DNA of 64,000 nt. Origin: JAITWN01 sp050486285 (GTDB taxonomy: Bacteria; Pseudomonadota; Gammaproteobacteria; SZUA-140). This document shows, in pieces, positions 32,830 through 40,820 of this stretch (within the stretch, counting starts at the first letter, position 1; each line of letters starts with the position of its first letter). A program made the translations under genes and the position numbers. Below the pieces are notes generated by a model. The model did no database searches, was not told the origin of the DNA, and was given only the letters and a program-made list of their open reading frames with translations. Location: assembly GCA_050486285.1 (NCBI GenBank), contig JBJHCZ010000001.1:394615-458614 (forward strand). Reading direction: 5' to 3'.

Positions 32830-32903
32830 TGGAGGCTGGGGTCGGAATCGAACCGGCGTACACGGCTTTGCAGGCCGCTGCATAACCACTCTGCCACCCA
32901 GCC
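32830..32903 (-). tRNA. tRNA-Cys(GCA)
   Basis: Minus-strand gene of 74 bases with encoded CCA. Acceptor GGCTGGG, anticodon GCA in GGCCTGCAAAGCC, T-arm GGTTCGATTCC. Second of the Gly-Cys-Leu series; 76 bases downstream of tRNA-Gly. Confidence 0.97.
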
Positions 32904-32979
32904 AGAGTCGATGCTGTCTGGCCTTGACCGACGCAGCTGGCGCCGAAAGGAATGTCCGGAGACCGGACAGGGAGAAATA

Positions 32980-33055
<76 letters not shown>

Positions 33056-33158
33056 CCTAAAGGGGTGATATTGTTATGGTTTGCAGAGGGTCTGTCAAGC
33101 GCGTCGCAAGCCGGCGCGAAAACGCTCGTCCCGCGGCGCGGCTATCCGCTCAGGGAAT

Positions 33159-33566
33159 TCACCGCAGCGTGAGAATACCGTTCAAGGTCAATGCCGTCGA
33201 CCCGAATCGACCGATTTCCCCTGCCCGCGTCTCTTCCAGTCTCACGTCACGGAATACCAGGCGGCGTCGCCCTGCCCTGTCATCCGCGCTCGCGGCCATG
33301 CGGGCGGATGAATAGACACGCCGGCTCTCCTCCCTCGCAAGCACGAGGCAAATGCCCGCATGTGCCGCTATCGCCAGCGTGCAGACATAGCCACGCGTGA
33401 TCTCGACATAGAGGATTCCGCCGTCGGCTGCGTGTAGATGATGGGTTGGCCGGAAGTAATCCAGTGACGCGTGTTCGTCGTCACCGATCATGACGAGCGT
33501 GCCGAATGTCTGCGAAGGCCGATGACTCATCGGCGTCGATTGCATCCGCTGCAAAACCCCAGGCAT
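33159..33566 (-). CDS. Hypothetical protein, doubtful
   Basis: An open frame of 135 residues in the 607-base stretch between tRNA-Gly and the Arc-like gene. It has no recognised motif, no signal peptide and no clear ribosome site; an internal ATG (residue 13, MSHRPSQTFG) could be the start. The sequence VMIGDDEHASLDYFRPTHHL looks protein-like. Apart from this frame I see nothing in 33056-33662. It may be a decayed accessory gene of the tRNA-linked region. Confidence 0.35.
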   Translation of the reverse strand: MPGVLQRMQSTPMSHRPSQTFGTLVMIGDDEHASLDYFRPTHHLHAADGGILYVEITRGYVCTLAIAAHAGICLVLAREESRRVYSSARMAASADDRAGRRRLVFRDVRLEETRAGEIGRFGSTALTLNGILTLR

Positions 33567-33662
33567 GTTCAGATGAAAGTGGCTCTGAAATTCACCGTGT
33601 TGCGATATGGTTATACCGTGTGCTGATTCGTGTCAACGGCTTTTTGACTAGAATCAGGCCCC

Positions 33663-33959
33663 ATGGGACGGGAAATTAATCCATTCGGTTTACGCATGCC
33701 GGCAGAGCTCAGAAAGCTCGTCGAAAAGTCCGCGAAGATCAACCGCCGCAGCCTCAATGCGGAACTCGTCATGCGCCTGCAGAACAGTGTCGAGCGCGAT
33801 CCGGTGTTCGTGCCCGATATCTCCGAGGATGGCGCCGATTACGGGCTGTCCAATGACCAGTCGGCGCTGGTCAGTCTCTACAACCGTCTGCCGGCGCGCC
33901 GGCGCAAGCTCCTGCTGGAATTTCTCAGGGAATTCGAAGGGCCGGATAGAAAGAAATAG
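33663..33959 (+). CDS. Arc family ribbon-helix-helix DNA-binding protein
   Basis: Small regulator of 98 residues. The N-terminus PFGLRMPAELRKLVEKSAKI, then NRRSLNAELVMRL, is the Arc/MetJ-type strand-helix-helix DNA-binding fold. The C-terminal half (about 55-98) is charged and has no known domain. It reads toward pgsA on the opposite strand (9 bases between stops) and sits between pgsA and tRNA-Gly, where E. coli has no gene. No toxin partner is evident next to it. Confidence 0.85.
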   Translation: MGREINPFGLRMPAELRKLVEKSAKINRRSLNAELVMRLQNSVERDPVFVPDISEDGADYGLSNDQSALVSLYNRLPARRRKLLLEFLREFEGPDRKK

Positions 33960-33968
33960 CGATCGCGC

Positions 33969-34529
33969 TCAATGCCGGTGCAGCATCGGCCAGGCACGCG
34001 CCAGGTAGATGAACATCGACCACAGCGTCAGCGCCGCCGCGACATACAGCAGCACATAGCCGACATCCTCGGTCGGAAATCCATACAGCGGACGCTGGTA
34101 CAGCAGCAGGATGATCGCGAGCATCTGACTCGCGGTCTTGACCTTCCCCATCATGTTGACCGCGACCTTCTTGCCCTTGCCGAGCTCCGCCATGCGCTCG
34201 CGCAGCGCCGAGACCGCGATCTCGCGGCCGATGATGATCGACGCGGCGATCGCGAGCCATGGGGTCGGCGCCGACTCGACGATCAGCACCAGCGCGACCG
34301 CGATCATCAGCTTGTCGGCGACCGGATCGAGGAAGGCGCCGAACGGCGAGGTCTGGTCGAGCCGGCGCGCGAGCCAGCCGTCGAGCCAGTCGGTGATCGC
34401 GGCGACCGTGAAGATGATCGCCGCCGCCGGACGGGCGAATTCCCACGGCAGGTAGAACACGACGACGAACACCGGGATCAGCGCGATGCGCAGCAGCGTC
34501 AGAATCGTCGGTATCGTCATGGACTGCAT
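33969..34529 (-). CDS. pgsA: CDP-diacylglycerol-glycerol-3-phosphate 3-phosphatidyltransferase
   Basis: Membrane enzyme that makes phosphatidylglycerol phosphate, 186 residues. The CDP-alcohol phosphotransferase motif is present as DWLDGWLARR, then GAFLDPVADK. About five membrane helices. The start MQSMTIPTILTLLRI matches the family; the uvrC stop overlaps the ATG by one base (TGATG). uvrC-pgsA is a conserved pair. Confidence 0.96.
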   Translation of the reverse strand: MQSMTIPTILTLLRIALIPVFVVVFYLPWEFARPAAAIIFTVAAITDWLDGWLARRLDQTSPFGAFLDPVADKLMIAVALVLIVESAPTPWLAIAASIIIGREIAVSALRERMAELGKGKKVAVNMMGKVKTASQMLAIILLLYQRPLYGFPTEDVGYVLLYVAAALTLWSMFIYLARAWPMLHRH

Positions 34530-36346
34530 CAGTCGGTGGTCCCGTGCAAGGTTTCGTAGATTCTCCGCGCCAGCTCGGCGCTGATGCCGGGCACCTTCGC
34601 AAGGTCGTCGAGGCCGGCGCGCGCGAGCCCCTGCAGGCCGCCGAACTGGCGCAGCAGGTTTCTTCGCCGCGCCGCGCCGATGCCGGGGATGTCCTCCAGC
34701 GGCGAGCGATTGCGCGCCTTCGCGCGGCGGCCGCGATGACCGGTCAGCGCGAAGCGATGGGCCTCATCGCGGATCTGCAGTACCAGCTGCAGCGCCGGGG
34801 CGTCTGGCGCGAGCAGCAGCGGTTCGCGGCGGCCGGACAAGTATAGCGCCTCCGTGCCTGCCTTGCGTCCCGGCCCCTTGGCGACGCCGACCAGCGTGAC
34901 GCCGTCGATCTGCAGTTCCTCGAGCGCCTCTTCGGCCTGGCGCAACTGACCCTTGCCGCCGTCGATGAACAGCACGTCGGGGAGCCGGCCCTCGCCCTGC
35001 TTGACCTTGAGATAGCGGCGGGACAGGGCCTGGCGCATCGCGGCGTAGTCATCGCCGGGGGCCACGTCGTCGATGTTGAAGCGCCGGTAGTCCGATTTCA
35101 GCGGGCCGTTGCGATCGAACACGACACAGGACGCGACCGTCGCCTCGCCCATCGTGTGGCTGATGTCGAAGCACTCGAGCCGCTCGGGCAGTTGATCGAG
35201 GCCGAGCGCGTCCTGCAACTCGGCGAAGCGCTGCAGCAGGCTCGCGCGACTGGCATGATGGGCGGCGAGCGCGTGATCGGCGTTCGCGACCGCCAGGCGG
35301 ACGCGGCGCGCGCGTTCGCCGCGGACGCGGCCGTGGATCGCGACCCGATGCCCGGCGTCGGCCTCGAGGACTTCGCGAATCAGTTCGATGTCCTCGGGCG
35401 GGTCGCTGACGACGATGTCCGGCGGGATGTCACGGCCGAGATAGTACTGGGGCAGGAACGCGCCGATCAGATCGACGGCATCGGCCTCGGGCGGATGGCG
35501 CGGGAAGAAGGTACGGTCGCCGAGGACATGGCCGCCGCGAATGATCATGACGACGATGCAGCCGATGCCGTTGCTGACGCGCGCGGCGATGACATCGCTG
35601 TCGCCGCCTTCGCCGCTGATCGTCTGCTGCTCGATGACCCGGCGCAGGCTCGCGATCTGGTCGCGGTACCAGGCAGCCAGTTCGAAATCGAGCTTGTCCG
35701 CGGCGCGGTCCATGCGCGCGGCGAGTTCATCGATGACCTCGCTGTTGCGGCCCTCGAGGAACATGACCGCATGGCGTACATCAGCGGCGTACTCGGCCTC
35801 GCCGACCAGGCCGACGCATGGGGCGCTGCAACGCTGGATCTGGTATTGCAGGCAGGGTCGCGTGCGATTGCGGAAGAACACGTCCTCGCACTGGCGGATG
35901 CGGAACAGGCGCTGCAACTGGTTCAGCGCCCCGCGCACTGCGCCGGCGCTCGGGTACGGGCCGAAATAGCGCCCCGGCTCGCGGCGTGAGCCGCGATAGA
36001 AGCTGAGGCGCGGAAAGGCGTCGTCACTGGTCAGCCGGATATACGGATAGCTCTTGTCGTCGCGCAACAGCACGTTGTAGCGCGGGCGGGATTTCTTGAT
36101 CAGGTTGTTCTCGAGCAGCAGCGCCTCGTCCTCGGTGCGCGTCACCGTGACCTCGACGCGGGCGATCTGCTCGACGAGCCGTCGCGTCTTCGGCGACGCG
36201 CCGGACTTGCCGAAGTAGCTCGCGACCCGGTTTTTGAGGTTGCGCGCCTTGCCGACGTAGATCACCTCGCCGCCGGCGTCGATCATCCGGTACACGCCCG
36301 GCCGCGTCGGCAGCGAGCGCAGCAGCTCTTCACGGTCGATCTGCAT
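34529..36346 (-). CDS. uvrC: Excinuclease ABC subunit C
   Basis: Makes both incisions in nucleotide excision repair, 605 residues. Order: GIY-YIG nuclease (about 15-95, RPGVYRMIDAGGEVIYVGKA), UVR motif near 205-240, RNase H-like nuclease (about 380-540, ECFDISHTMGEATVASCVVF and DVLFIDGGKGQL) and C-terminal helix-hairpin-helix. The ATG at 36346 starts at the right place for the family, but only one base separates it from a type A element whose sequence fills the upstream 73 bases, and no ribosome site is visible. Confidence 0.96.
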   Translation of the reverse strand: MQIDREELLRSLPTRPGVYRMIDAGGEVIYVGKARNLKNRVASYFGKSGASPKTRRLVEQIARVEVTVTRTEDEALLLENNLIKKSRPRYNVLLRDDKSYPYIRLTSDDAFPRLSFYRGSRREPGRYFGPYPSAGAVRGALNQLQRLFRIRQCEDVFFRNRTRPCLQYQIQRCSAPCVGLVGEAEYAADVRHAVMFLEGRNSEVIDELAARMDRAADKLDFELAAWYRDQIASLRRVIEQQTISGEGGDSDVIAARVSNGIGCIVVMIIRGGHVLGDRTFFPRHPPEADAVDLIGAFLPQYYLGRDIPPDIVVSDPPEDIELIREVLEADAGHRVAIHGRVRGERARRVRLAVANADHALAAHHASRASLLQRFAELQDALGLDQLPERLECFDISHTMGEATVASCVVFDRNGPLKSDYRRFNIDDVAPGDDYAAMRQALSRRYLKVKQGEGRLPDVLFIDGGKGQLRQAEEALEELQIDGVTLVGVAKGPGRKAGTEALYLSGRREPLLLAPDAPALQLVLQIRDEAHRFALTGHRGRRAKARNRSPLEDIPGIGAARRRNLLRQFGGLQGLARAGLDDLAKVPGISAELARRIYETLHGTTD

Positions 36347-36347
36347 C

Positions 36348-36420
36348 GGGGTCAGAGTCGTTTGATCACCACTGTCGCGCCGTCAGTCATGGCGATCTCC
36401 GATCAAACGACTCTGACCCC
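36348..36420. repeat. Type A palindromic element, long form, between udg and uvrC
   Basis: Perfect 20-base arms (ggggtcagagtcgtttgatc and reverse complement) around 33 bases. On the minus strand it encodes the last ten residues of the uracil-DNA glycosylase and then ends one base before the uvrC start codon. Confidence 0.9.
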
Positions 36421-37055
36421 ATCGCCCTCTTCGCGGCGATGGCGTCGAACACGGCATGGAACATCTCCGTCGTCAGGCGCCGGGTCTGGGTGTTGTAGCG
36501 ACTGCAGTGATAGGAGTCGATCAGCCAGTGATCGCGGGGCAGCCGGTGTTCACGGCCATGACCGAAGGGGAAGTCGCCCGGCTTGAGCCCCAGGGCACGC
36601 AGCACGGCCTGGTGCGCGATCGTGCCGAGCGCGAGGATGATGGCGCCCGCTTCCAGCGCCGCAAGCTCTCCGGCGAGAAAGGCGTTGCATTCGCGCACCT
36701 CGACCGGCGTCGGCTTGTTCTCCGGCGGCAGGCACTTGACGGCATTGGTGATGCGGCAGCCGCGCAGGCGCAGGCCGTCGTCGGTCGAGCGCGACTCGGG
36801 ACGGGAGGCATAACCGTAACGATGCAGGGTCTCGTACAGCAGTATGCCGGCGTAGTCGCCGGTGAACGGGCGGCCGCTCGCGTTCGCGCCGTGCATGCCG
36901 GGCGCCAGCCCGACGATCAGCAGGCGCGGGTCGGGGTCGCCGAAGGCCGGGACCGGCGCGGCATGGTAATCCGGATAGCCTGCGCGCACGCCGTCGAGAT
37001 GCGCGGCCAGTCGCGGACAGCGCCGGCAACCGGGATCGAATGCGGCATGCGACAC
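36387..37055 (-). CDS. Type 5 uracil-DNA glycosylase
   Basis: Base-excision repair enzyme with a probable iron-sulphur cluster, 222 residues. GLAPGMHGANASGRPFTGD is the family 5 active-site motif and HCSRYNTQTRRLT the second; cysteines in CRRCPRL, CRITNAVKC and near the N-terminus would hold the cluster. The start is inferred as GTG at 37055, just before the conserved FDPGCRRCP; the open frame continues to 37385 only as a shadow of hpf. The C-terminal MGSESFDRRSP comes from the type A element at 36348-36420, so the original end has been replaced. Followed by uvrC. Confidence 0.88.
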   Translation of the reverse strand: MSHAAFDPGCRRCPRLAAHLDGVRAGYPDYHAAPVPAFGDPDPRLLIVGLAPGMHGANASGRPFTGDYAGILLYETLHRYGYASRPESRSTDDGLRLRGCRITNAVKCLPPENKPTPVEVRECNAFLAGELAALEAGAIILALGTIAHQAVLRALGLKPGDFPFGHGREHRLPRDHWLIDSYHCSRYNTQTRRLTTEMFHAVFDAIAAKRAMGSESFDRRSP

Positions 37056-37083
37056 GGCTGTCCGGGGCGCCGACGTGTCGGAC

Positions 37084-37482
37084 TCAGTTGCCGGTGCCGG
37101 TCTGCTCGCCGGTGTCTTCGGCCACCGGCACCTGCTCGTAGCGGGCATTGCCGTTGTCGTGGTTCTTGATATCGCCGCGCCGGCGCGCGGAGATCTCCTG
37201 CAGCTGACGGCGCGCCGCATCGAAGGAGTCGCGGATCGCGACATAGAGGTCTTCATTCGGTTCGCGCTTGACGACGATCTCGTTGCCCGGGACCGTGATG
37301 TCGATGTTGACGTTATAGGCCATGCCCTGGTGCTTGTGGCGATGAGGCACCTCGACCAGCACCCGGCAGGCGGTGATGTTGTCATGGAAGGTCTCGAGCT
37401 TCGCCGCCTTCTCGCGGATCGTGTTCTCGGCGGCTTCAGACAGGGAGATGTTCCGGGTCGTGATCTGCAACGGCAATTTCAT
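37084..37482 (-). CDS. hpf: Ribosome hibernation factor (HPF/RaiA family)
   Basis: Short-form hibernation factor, 132 residues. LQITTRNISLSEAAENTIREK and the following beta-alpha repeat fold match RaiA/HPF; residues after about 105 form a polar tail. The ATG at 37482 has GAGGGA eight bases upstream; the longer frame to 37551 has no such site. Neighbours udg and relA are on the same strand; pairing with relA is functionally sensible, as both act in starvation. Confidence 0.92.
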   Translation of the reverse strand: MKLPLQITTRNISLSEAAENTIREKAAKLETFHDNITACRVLVEVPHRHKHQGMAYNVNIDITVPGNEIVVKREPNEDLYVAIRDSFDAARRQLQEISARRRGDIKNHDNGNARYEQVPVAEDTGEQTGTGN

Positions 37483-37558
37483 CAGGTTTCCCTCAGCATG
37501 TGGATACAGGCCCATGCTTCCAATGCTATTCGAAAAGCGAAAATATCTCAATGCGTTA

Positions 37559-39775
37559 TCAGCGCAGGAGCCGCCTGACCGAGCGCACGTTCTGCAACTG
37601 GTTGATCCGCGTCAGCACCCGGCTCAGCGTGTCGATGTCCGGCACCTCCATCGTCAGCCGCATGTTCGCGGTATGGTCGCGATTGTCGGACAGCGTGTTG
37701 ATCGCGGTCAGGTTGATCTTCTCGTTCGCGACGATCGAGGTGACGTCGCTGAGCAGCCCCTTGCGGTCGAAGGCCGTGATCTCGACGTCGACCGCGAAGG
37801 TGCTTTCAATCCGCTGCCCCCACTCGATGACGATGACCCGTTCGGGACTCTGTCCCCGGTAGCGCAGGATGTTCGGGCAGTCGCTGCGGTGGACGGTGAC
37901 TCCGCGGCCGGTGGTGATGTAGCCGAGGACATCGTCGCCGGGCACCGGCTTGCAGCAGTTCGCGACATGGGTCAGCAGATTGCCGACGCCCTGGATATGG
38001 AAGCCGGCGCCGTCGCGACGCCTGCGCGGCGCGCGGCGCGGGGTCGGGACTACCTCCTCGCCGGCGGCGGGCGTCTCGACCAGGGCCTGGGCCGCCTGCA
38101 AATAGCGCGAGGATTTGATGTCGCTGTGCGAGATCGCGACGAACAACTCGTCCGGCGCGGCATAGCCGAGTTTTTCGGCAAGCTTTTCGAAATTGACGCG
38201 ACCGAGACCGAGGCGCTTCAATTCACGCTCGAGTCCGGCGCGGCCGGCCTGGATATTCTTGTCGCGGTCCTGCAGGCGAAACCAGTGCTGCACCTTCGCC
38301 CGCGCGCGCGGGGTCTTCAGATAACCGAGATGCGGGTTCATCCAGTCACGGCTCGGCGCGGGCGCCTTGACGGTCTGGATCTCGACCTGCTGGCCGGTCT
38401 CGAGCGCATGGGTCAGCGGGACCATGCGCCCGTTGACCTTGGCGCCACGGCAGCGATGACCGATGTCGGTATGGATGTGATAGGCGAAGTCGAGCGGCGT
38501 CGCGCCCTTCGGCAGATCGACGATGTTGCCCTTCGGCGTGAACACGTAGATACGGTCCTCGAAGACCTCGCCGCGAAAGCGGTCGACGAACTCGTCGGCA
38601 TCGGCGATCTCGTCCTTCCATTCGAGCAGCTGGCGCAACCACGCGACGCGGCGGTTCATCGCCTCGTCGGCGCTGGTCCCTTCCTTGTACTGCCAGTGCG
38701 CGGCGACGCCGAGTTCGTTGTGCTCGTGCATTGCGTGGGTGCGAATCTGGACCTCGACGGTACGGCCCTCGGGGCCGATCACCGCGGTATGGATCGACTG
38801 GTAATCGTTCTCCTTCGGCGTCGCGATGTAGTCGTCGAATTCGCCGGCGATGTACTGCCACAGGCCGTGGACGACGCCGAGCGCCTTGTAGCAGTCGGCG
38901 ACGGTGTCGACGAGGATGCGCACGCCGCGCACGTCGTGGATGCGGTCGTAGCCGACCTTCTTGCGCTCCATCTTGCGCCAGATGCTGTAGATATGTTTGG
39001 GCCGACCGCTGATCGCCGCCCGCACGCCGGTCTTGCCGAGCTCCTGCTGCAGCAGCGCGATGAAGTCGCTGATATAGCGTTCGCGGTCGATGCGACGCTC
39101 GTCGAGCAGGCCGGCGATGCGCTTGTACAGCGCCGGATCGAGGTAACGCATCGACAGGTCCTCGAGCTCCCACTTGAGCTGCCAGATGCCGAGCCGGTTC
39201 GCGAGCGGCGCGAAGATGTCGAGGGTCTCCTTCGCGATGCGCTGTTGCTTGTCGGCCGGCAACGCGAACAGCGTGCGCATGTTGTGGGTGCGGTCGGCGA
39301 GCTTGATCAGCACGACGCGGATGTCCTCGGCCATCGCCAGCAGCATCTTGCGCAGGTTCTCGGCCTGCGCCCTTTCCTGGCGGTCATCGCCGGACAGGTG
39401 CTGGAAGCTCTGGATCAGTTTCATCTTGGTGACGCCGTCGACGAGGCGCGCGATGGTGTCGCCGAATTCGGCGCGGAGCTGCTCGGGCTCGATGCTGGTG
39501 TCCTCGGCGACATCGTGCAGGATCGCCGCGGCGAGGGTTTCATGGTCGAGCCGCAGCTCGGCGAGGATGTTCGCGACCGCGAGAGAATGCTGGAAATAGG
39601 GTTCGCCGGAGGCGCGCTGCTGGCCGGCATGGGCGCGCAGCGCGAAGTCGCAGGCGCGGGTGATCACCGCCATTTCCTCCGGGCTGCGGCCGGGGGCAAT
39701 CGAGGTCAGCCACTCCGCGGTGACCAGGCCGTCCTTGCTGGTGACCCCGAGACGCTTGTCGGTGACGCTGACCAT
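37559..39775 (-). CDS. relA: RelA-type (p)ppGpp synthetase, hydrolase site apparently intact
   Basis: Stringent-response enzyme of 738 residues: HD domain about 40-200, synthetase about 250-370, TGS about 410-470, helical and zinc-finger (VANCCKPVPGD) regions, ACT at the C-terminus. The synthetase loop reads EFDD (312-315), the charge pattern of monofunctional RelA, and overall identity is RelA-like. The HD residues missing in E. coli RelA are however all here: H63, H87-D88, E91-D92 and D161 in LADRTHNMRTL. It may therefore both make and break (p)ppGpp. No spoT is in this window. Start at the ATG at 39775. Confidence 0.92.
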   Translation of the reverse strand: MVSVTDKRLGVTSKDGLVTAEWLTSIAPGRSPEEMAVITRACDFALRAHAGQQRASGEPYFQHSLAVANILAELRLDHETLAAAILHDVAEDTSIEPEQLRAEFGDTIARLVDGVTKMKLIQSFQHLSGDDRQERAQAENLRKMLLAMAEDIRVVLIKLADRTHNMRTLFALPADKQQRIAKETLDIFAPLANRLGIWQLKWELEDLSMRYLDPALYKRIAGLLDERRIDRERYISDFIALLQQELGKTGVRAAISGRPKHIYSIWRKMERKKVGYDRIHDVRGVRILVDTVADCYKALGVVHGLWQYIAGEFDDYIATPKENDYQSIHTAVIGPEGRTVEVQIRTHAMHEHNELGVAAHWQYKEGTSADEAMNRRVAWLRQLLEWKDEIADADEFVDRFRGEVFEDRIYVFTPKGNIVDLPKGATPLDFAYHIHTDIGHRCRGAKVNGRMVPLTHALETGQQVEIQTVKAPAPSRDWMNPHLGYLKTPRARAKVQHWFRLQDRDKNIQAGRAGLERELKRLGLGRVNFEKLAEKLGYAAPDELFVAISHSDIKSSRYLQAAQALVETPAAGEEVVPTPRRAPRRRRDGAGFHIQGVGNLLTHVANCCKPVPGDDVLGYITTGRGVTVHRSDCPNILRYRGQSPERVIVIEWGQRIESTFAVDVEITAFDRKGLLSDVTSIVANEKINLTAINTLSDNRDHTANMRLTMEVPDIDTLSRVLTRINQLQNVRSVRRLLR

Positions 39776-39820
39776 ACCCCTATACCATGGGTATGGCCGG
39801 GCCGTCGCGCAAGGGCTGCG

Positions 39821-40288
39821 TCAGGCCGGTTCCTTGTCCCGGCTGAGCGCGGCGATGACCTGGTCCTCGAGATCGATGCGATCGGCGAGCCGCTCGCCGA
39901 GACGCGAAAGGTCGTCTTCCAGCGTCGACAGGTCGATCTGCTCGCGCCCGCGGGTGAAGTCGTACTTGTCGTTGAAATCGAGGATTGCGTCGGTGCTGTC
40001 GAGGATCCGCGGATAGACGCGGTCGGCGAGTTCGATGACCGGGCGGCGGCGCTCGCGCTTTTCATCGATATAGCGGTACAGACGGAAATGGGTGTCGGCG
40101 GTGTAATCGATCAGTGACTGGCAGAATTCCTCGAGCAGGCGGGTCACCGGGGCGGTATCGGCGAACGGGTGCTTCGATGCCAGATCGCTATACAGCGCCA
40201 GAACATGGTCGCGCACGCCGACCAGTTCCCTGATCATCGCGCGGGACGCCGTGCGGCGTTCCTTGACTGCGTCACGGGTAGCGGGCAT
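39821..40288 (-). CDS. rsd: Rsd/AlgQ family anti-sigma70 factor
   Basis: Protein of 155 residues that in E. coli and Pseudomonas binds the housekeeping sigma factor. LLEEFCQSLIDYTADTHFRL matches the core helix of Rsd (FCQSLVDYLSAGHFSIY); the C-terminal LSRLGERLADRIDLEDQVIA also aligns. AAGGAATT provides the ribosome site. Its start overlaps the end of the hydrogenase-protease gene by 17 bases, and a TATAAT at 40316-40321 lies inside that gene. Next gene on the strand is relA. Confidence 0.88.
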   Translation of the reverse strand: MPATRDAVKERRTASRAMIRELVGVRDHVLALYSDLASKHPFADTAPVTRLLEEFCQSLIDYTADTHFRLYRYIDEKRERRRPVIELADRVYPRILDSTDAILDFNDKYDFTRGREQIDLSTLEDDLSRLGERLADRIDLEDQVIAALSRDKEPA

Positions 40289-40820
40289 GTATCAATTCCT
40301 TATGTTTATGAAAATTATACACCAATGATTTGATTTCATTGATGATATTTTTATCATACGGCGCCTGATGCGGCCCGGCCGGCAGGGGATCGGTCGACTC
40401 CCCGATCTCGATCCCGAACACCCGGACAACGGGCGCGATCTCCCCGAGCGCGCCTGCCAGATCCAATGCAGCCTTTATGCCAAAATCATGCGTCGTTGCA
40501 AAGCCCGCGGCCGCCGGCAGCGCCCGGCCGTCGAAGCAGCGCGCGGTCCCCGGCGTCGCCCCGCCCCGCATCGCATCGATCAGGATCACGAGGCCGGGGG
40601 CCGCGAGCCAGTCCAGCAGTCGGATCCCGGGCCGATCGGCGCGGCTCACCGAGACCCGTTCCGGCGACAGCGACTCGAACCACGGGTCGCGTGCGAGGGC
40701 GTCGGCGACGTCCCAGCCGATCCGGTCGGCGCCGAACGGCGAGCCGACGCCGATGATCCGGACCGGCGTCAGCCCCGCTCGACCGTCAGTTTCAGAAAGT
40801 GCGTCGCGCACGAGATGCAC
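40272..40820 (-). CDS. NiFe-hydrogenase maturation protease
   Basis: Cleaves the C-terminus of the large hydrogenase subunit after nickel insertion; 182 residues from the ATG at 40820. IIGVGSPFGADRIGWDVAD has the glycine-rich start and the first metal-binding acid (D), DAMRGG the second, and HDFGIKAALDLA the histidine. The conserved part begins at about residue 20, so a start inside 40769-40775 (CTG) cannot be excluded; the ATG overlaps the large-subunit gene by 52 bases. The final 25 residues (KNIINEIKSLVYNFHKHKEL) are encoded by an unusually AT-rich stretch that also holds the rsd promoter. Confidence 0.87.
   Translation of the reverse strand: MHLVRDALSETDGRAGLTPVRIIGVGSPFGADRIGWDVADALARDPWFESLSPERVSVSRADRPGIRLLDWLAAPGLVILIDAMRGGATPGTARCFDGRALPAAAGFATTHDFGIKAALDLAGALGEIAPVVRVFGIEIGESTDPLPAGPHQAPYDKNIINEIKSLVYNFHKHKELIHARYP
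40316..40321 (-). promoter_or_regulatory. Consensus -10 element for rsd
   Basis: TATAAT on the minus strand, 28 bases before the rsd start, in an AT-rich island in otherwise GC-rich DNA. The -35 is poor (TCAATG at 17 bases). It would let rsd be expressed independently of the hydrogenase operon. Confidence 0.5.

Noticed and set aside
36387..37385. Longer uracil-DNA glycosylase reading from 37385
   Set aside because: The first 110 residues are serine/arginine-rich shadow of hpf; the family begins near 37055.
37559..39775. SpoT
   Set aside because: An intact HD site suggested SpoT, but the EFDD loop and overall sequence are those of RelA.
37373..40117. Open frame of 914 codons on the plus strand opposite relA and rsd
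   Set aside because: No domain recognised and composition of an antisense shadow; relA and rsd are certain on the other strand.
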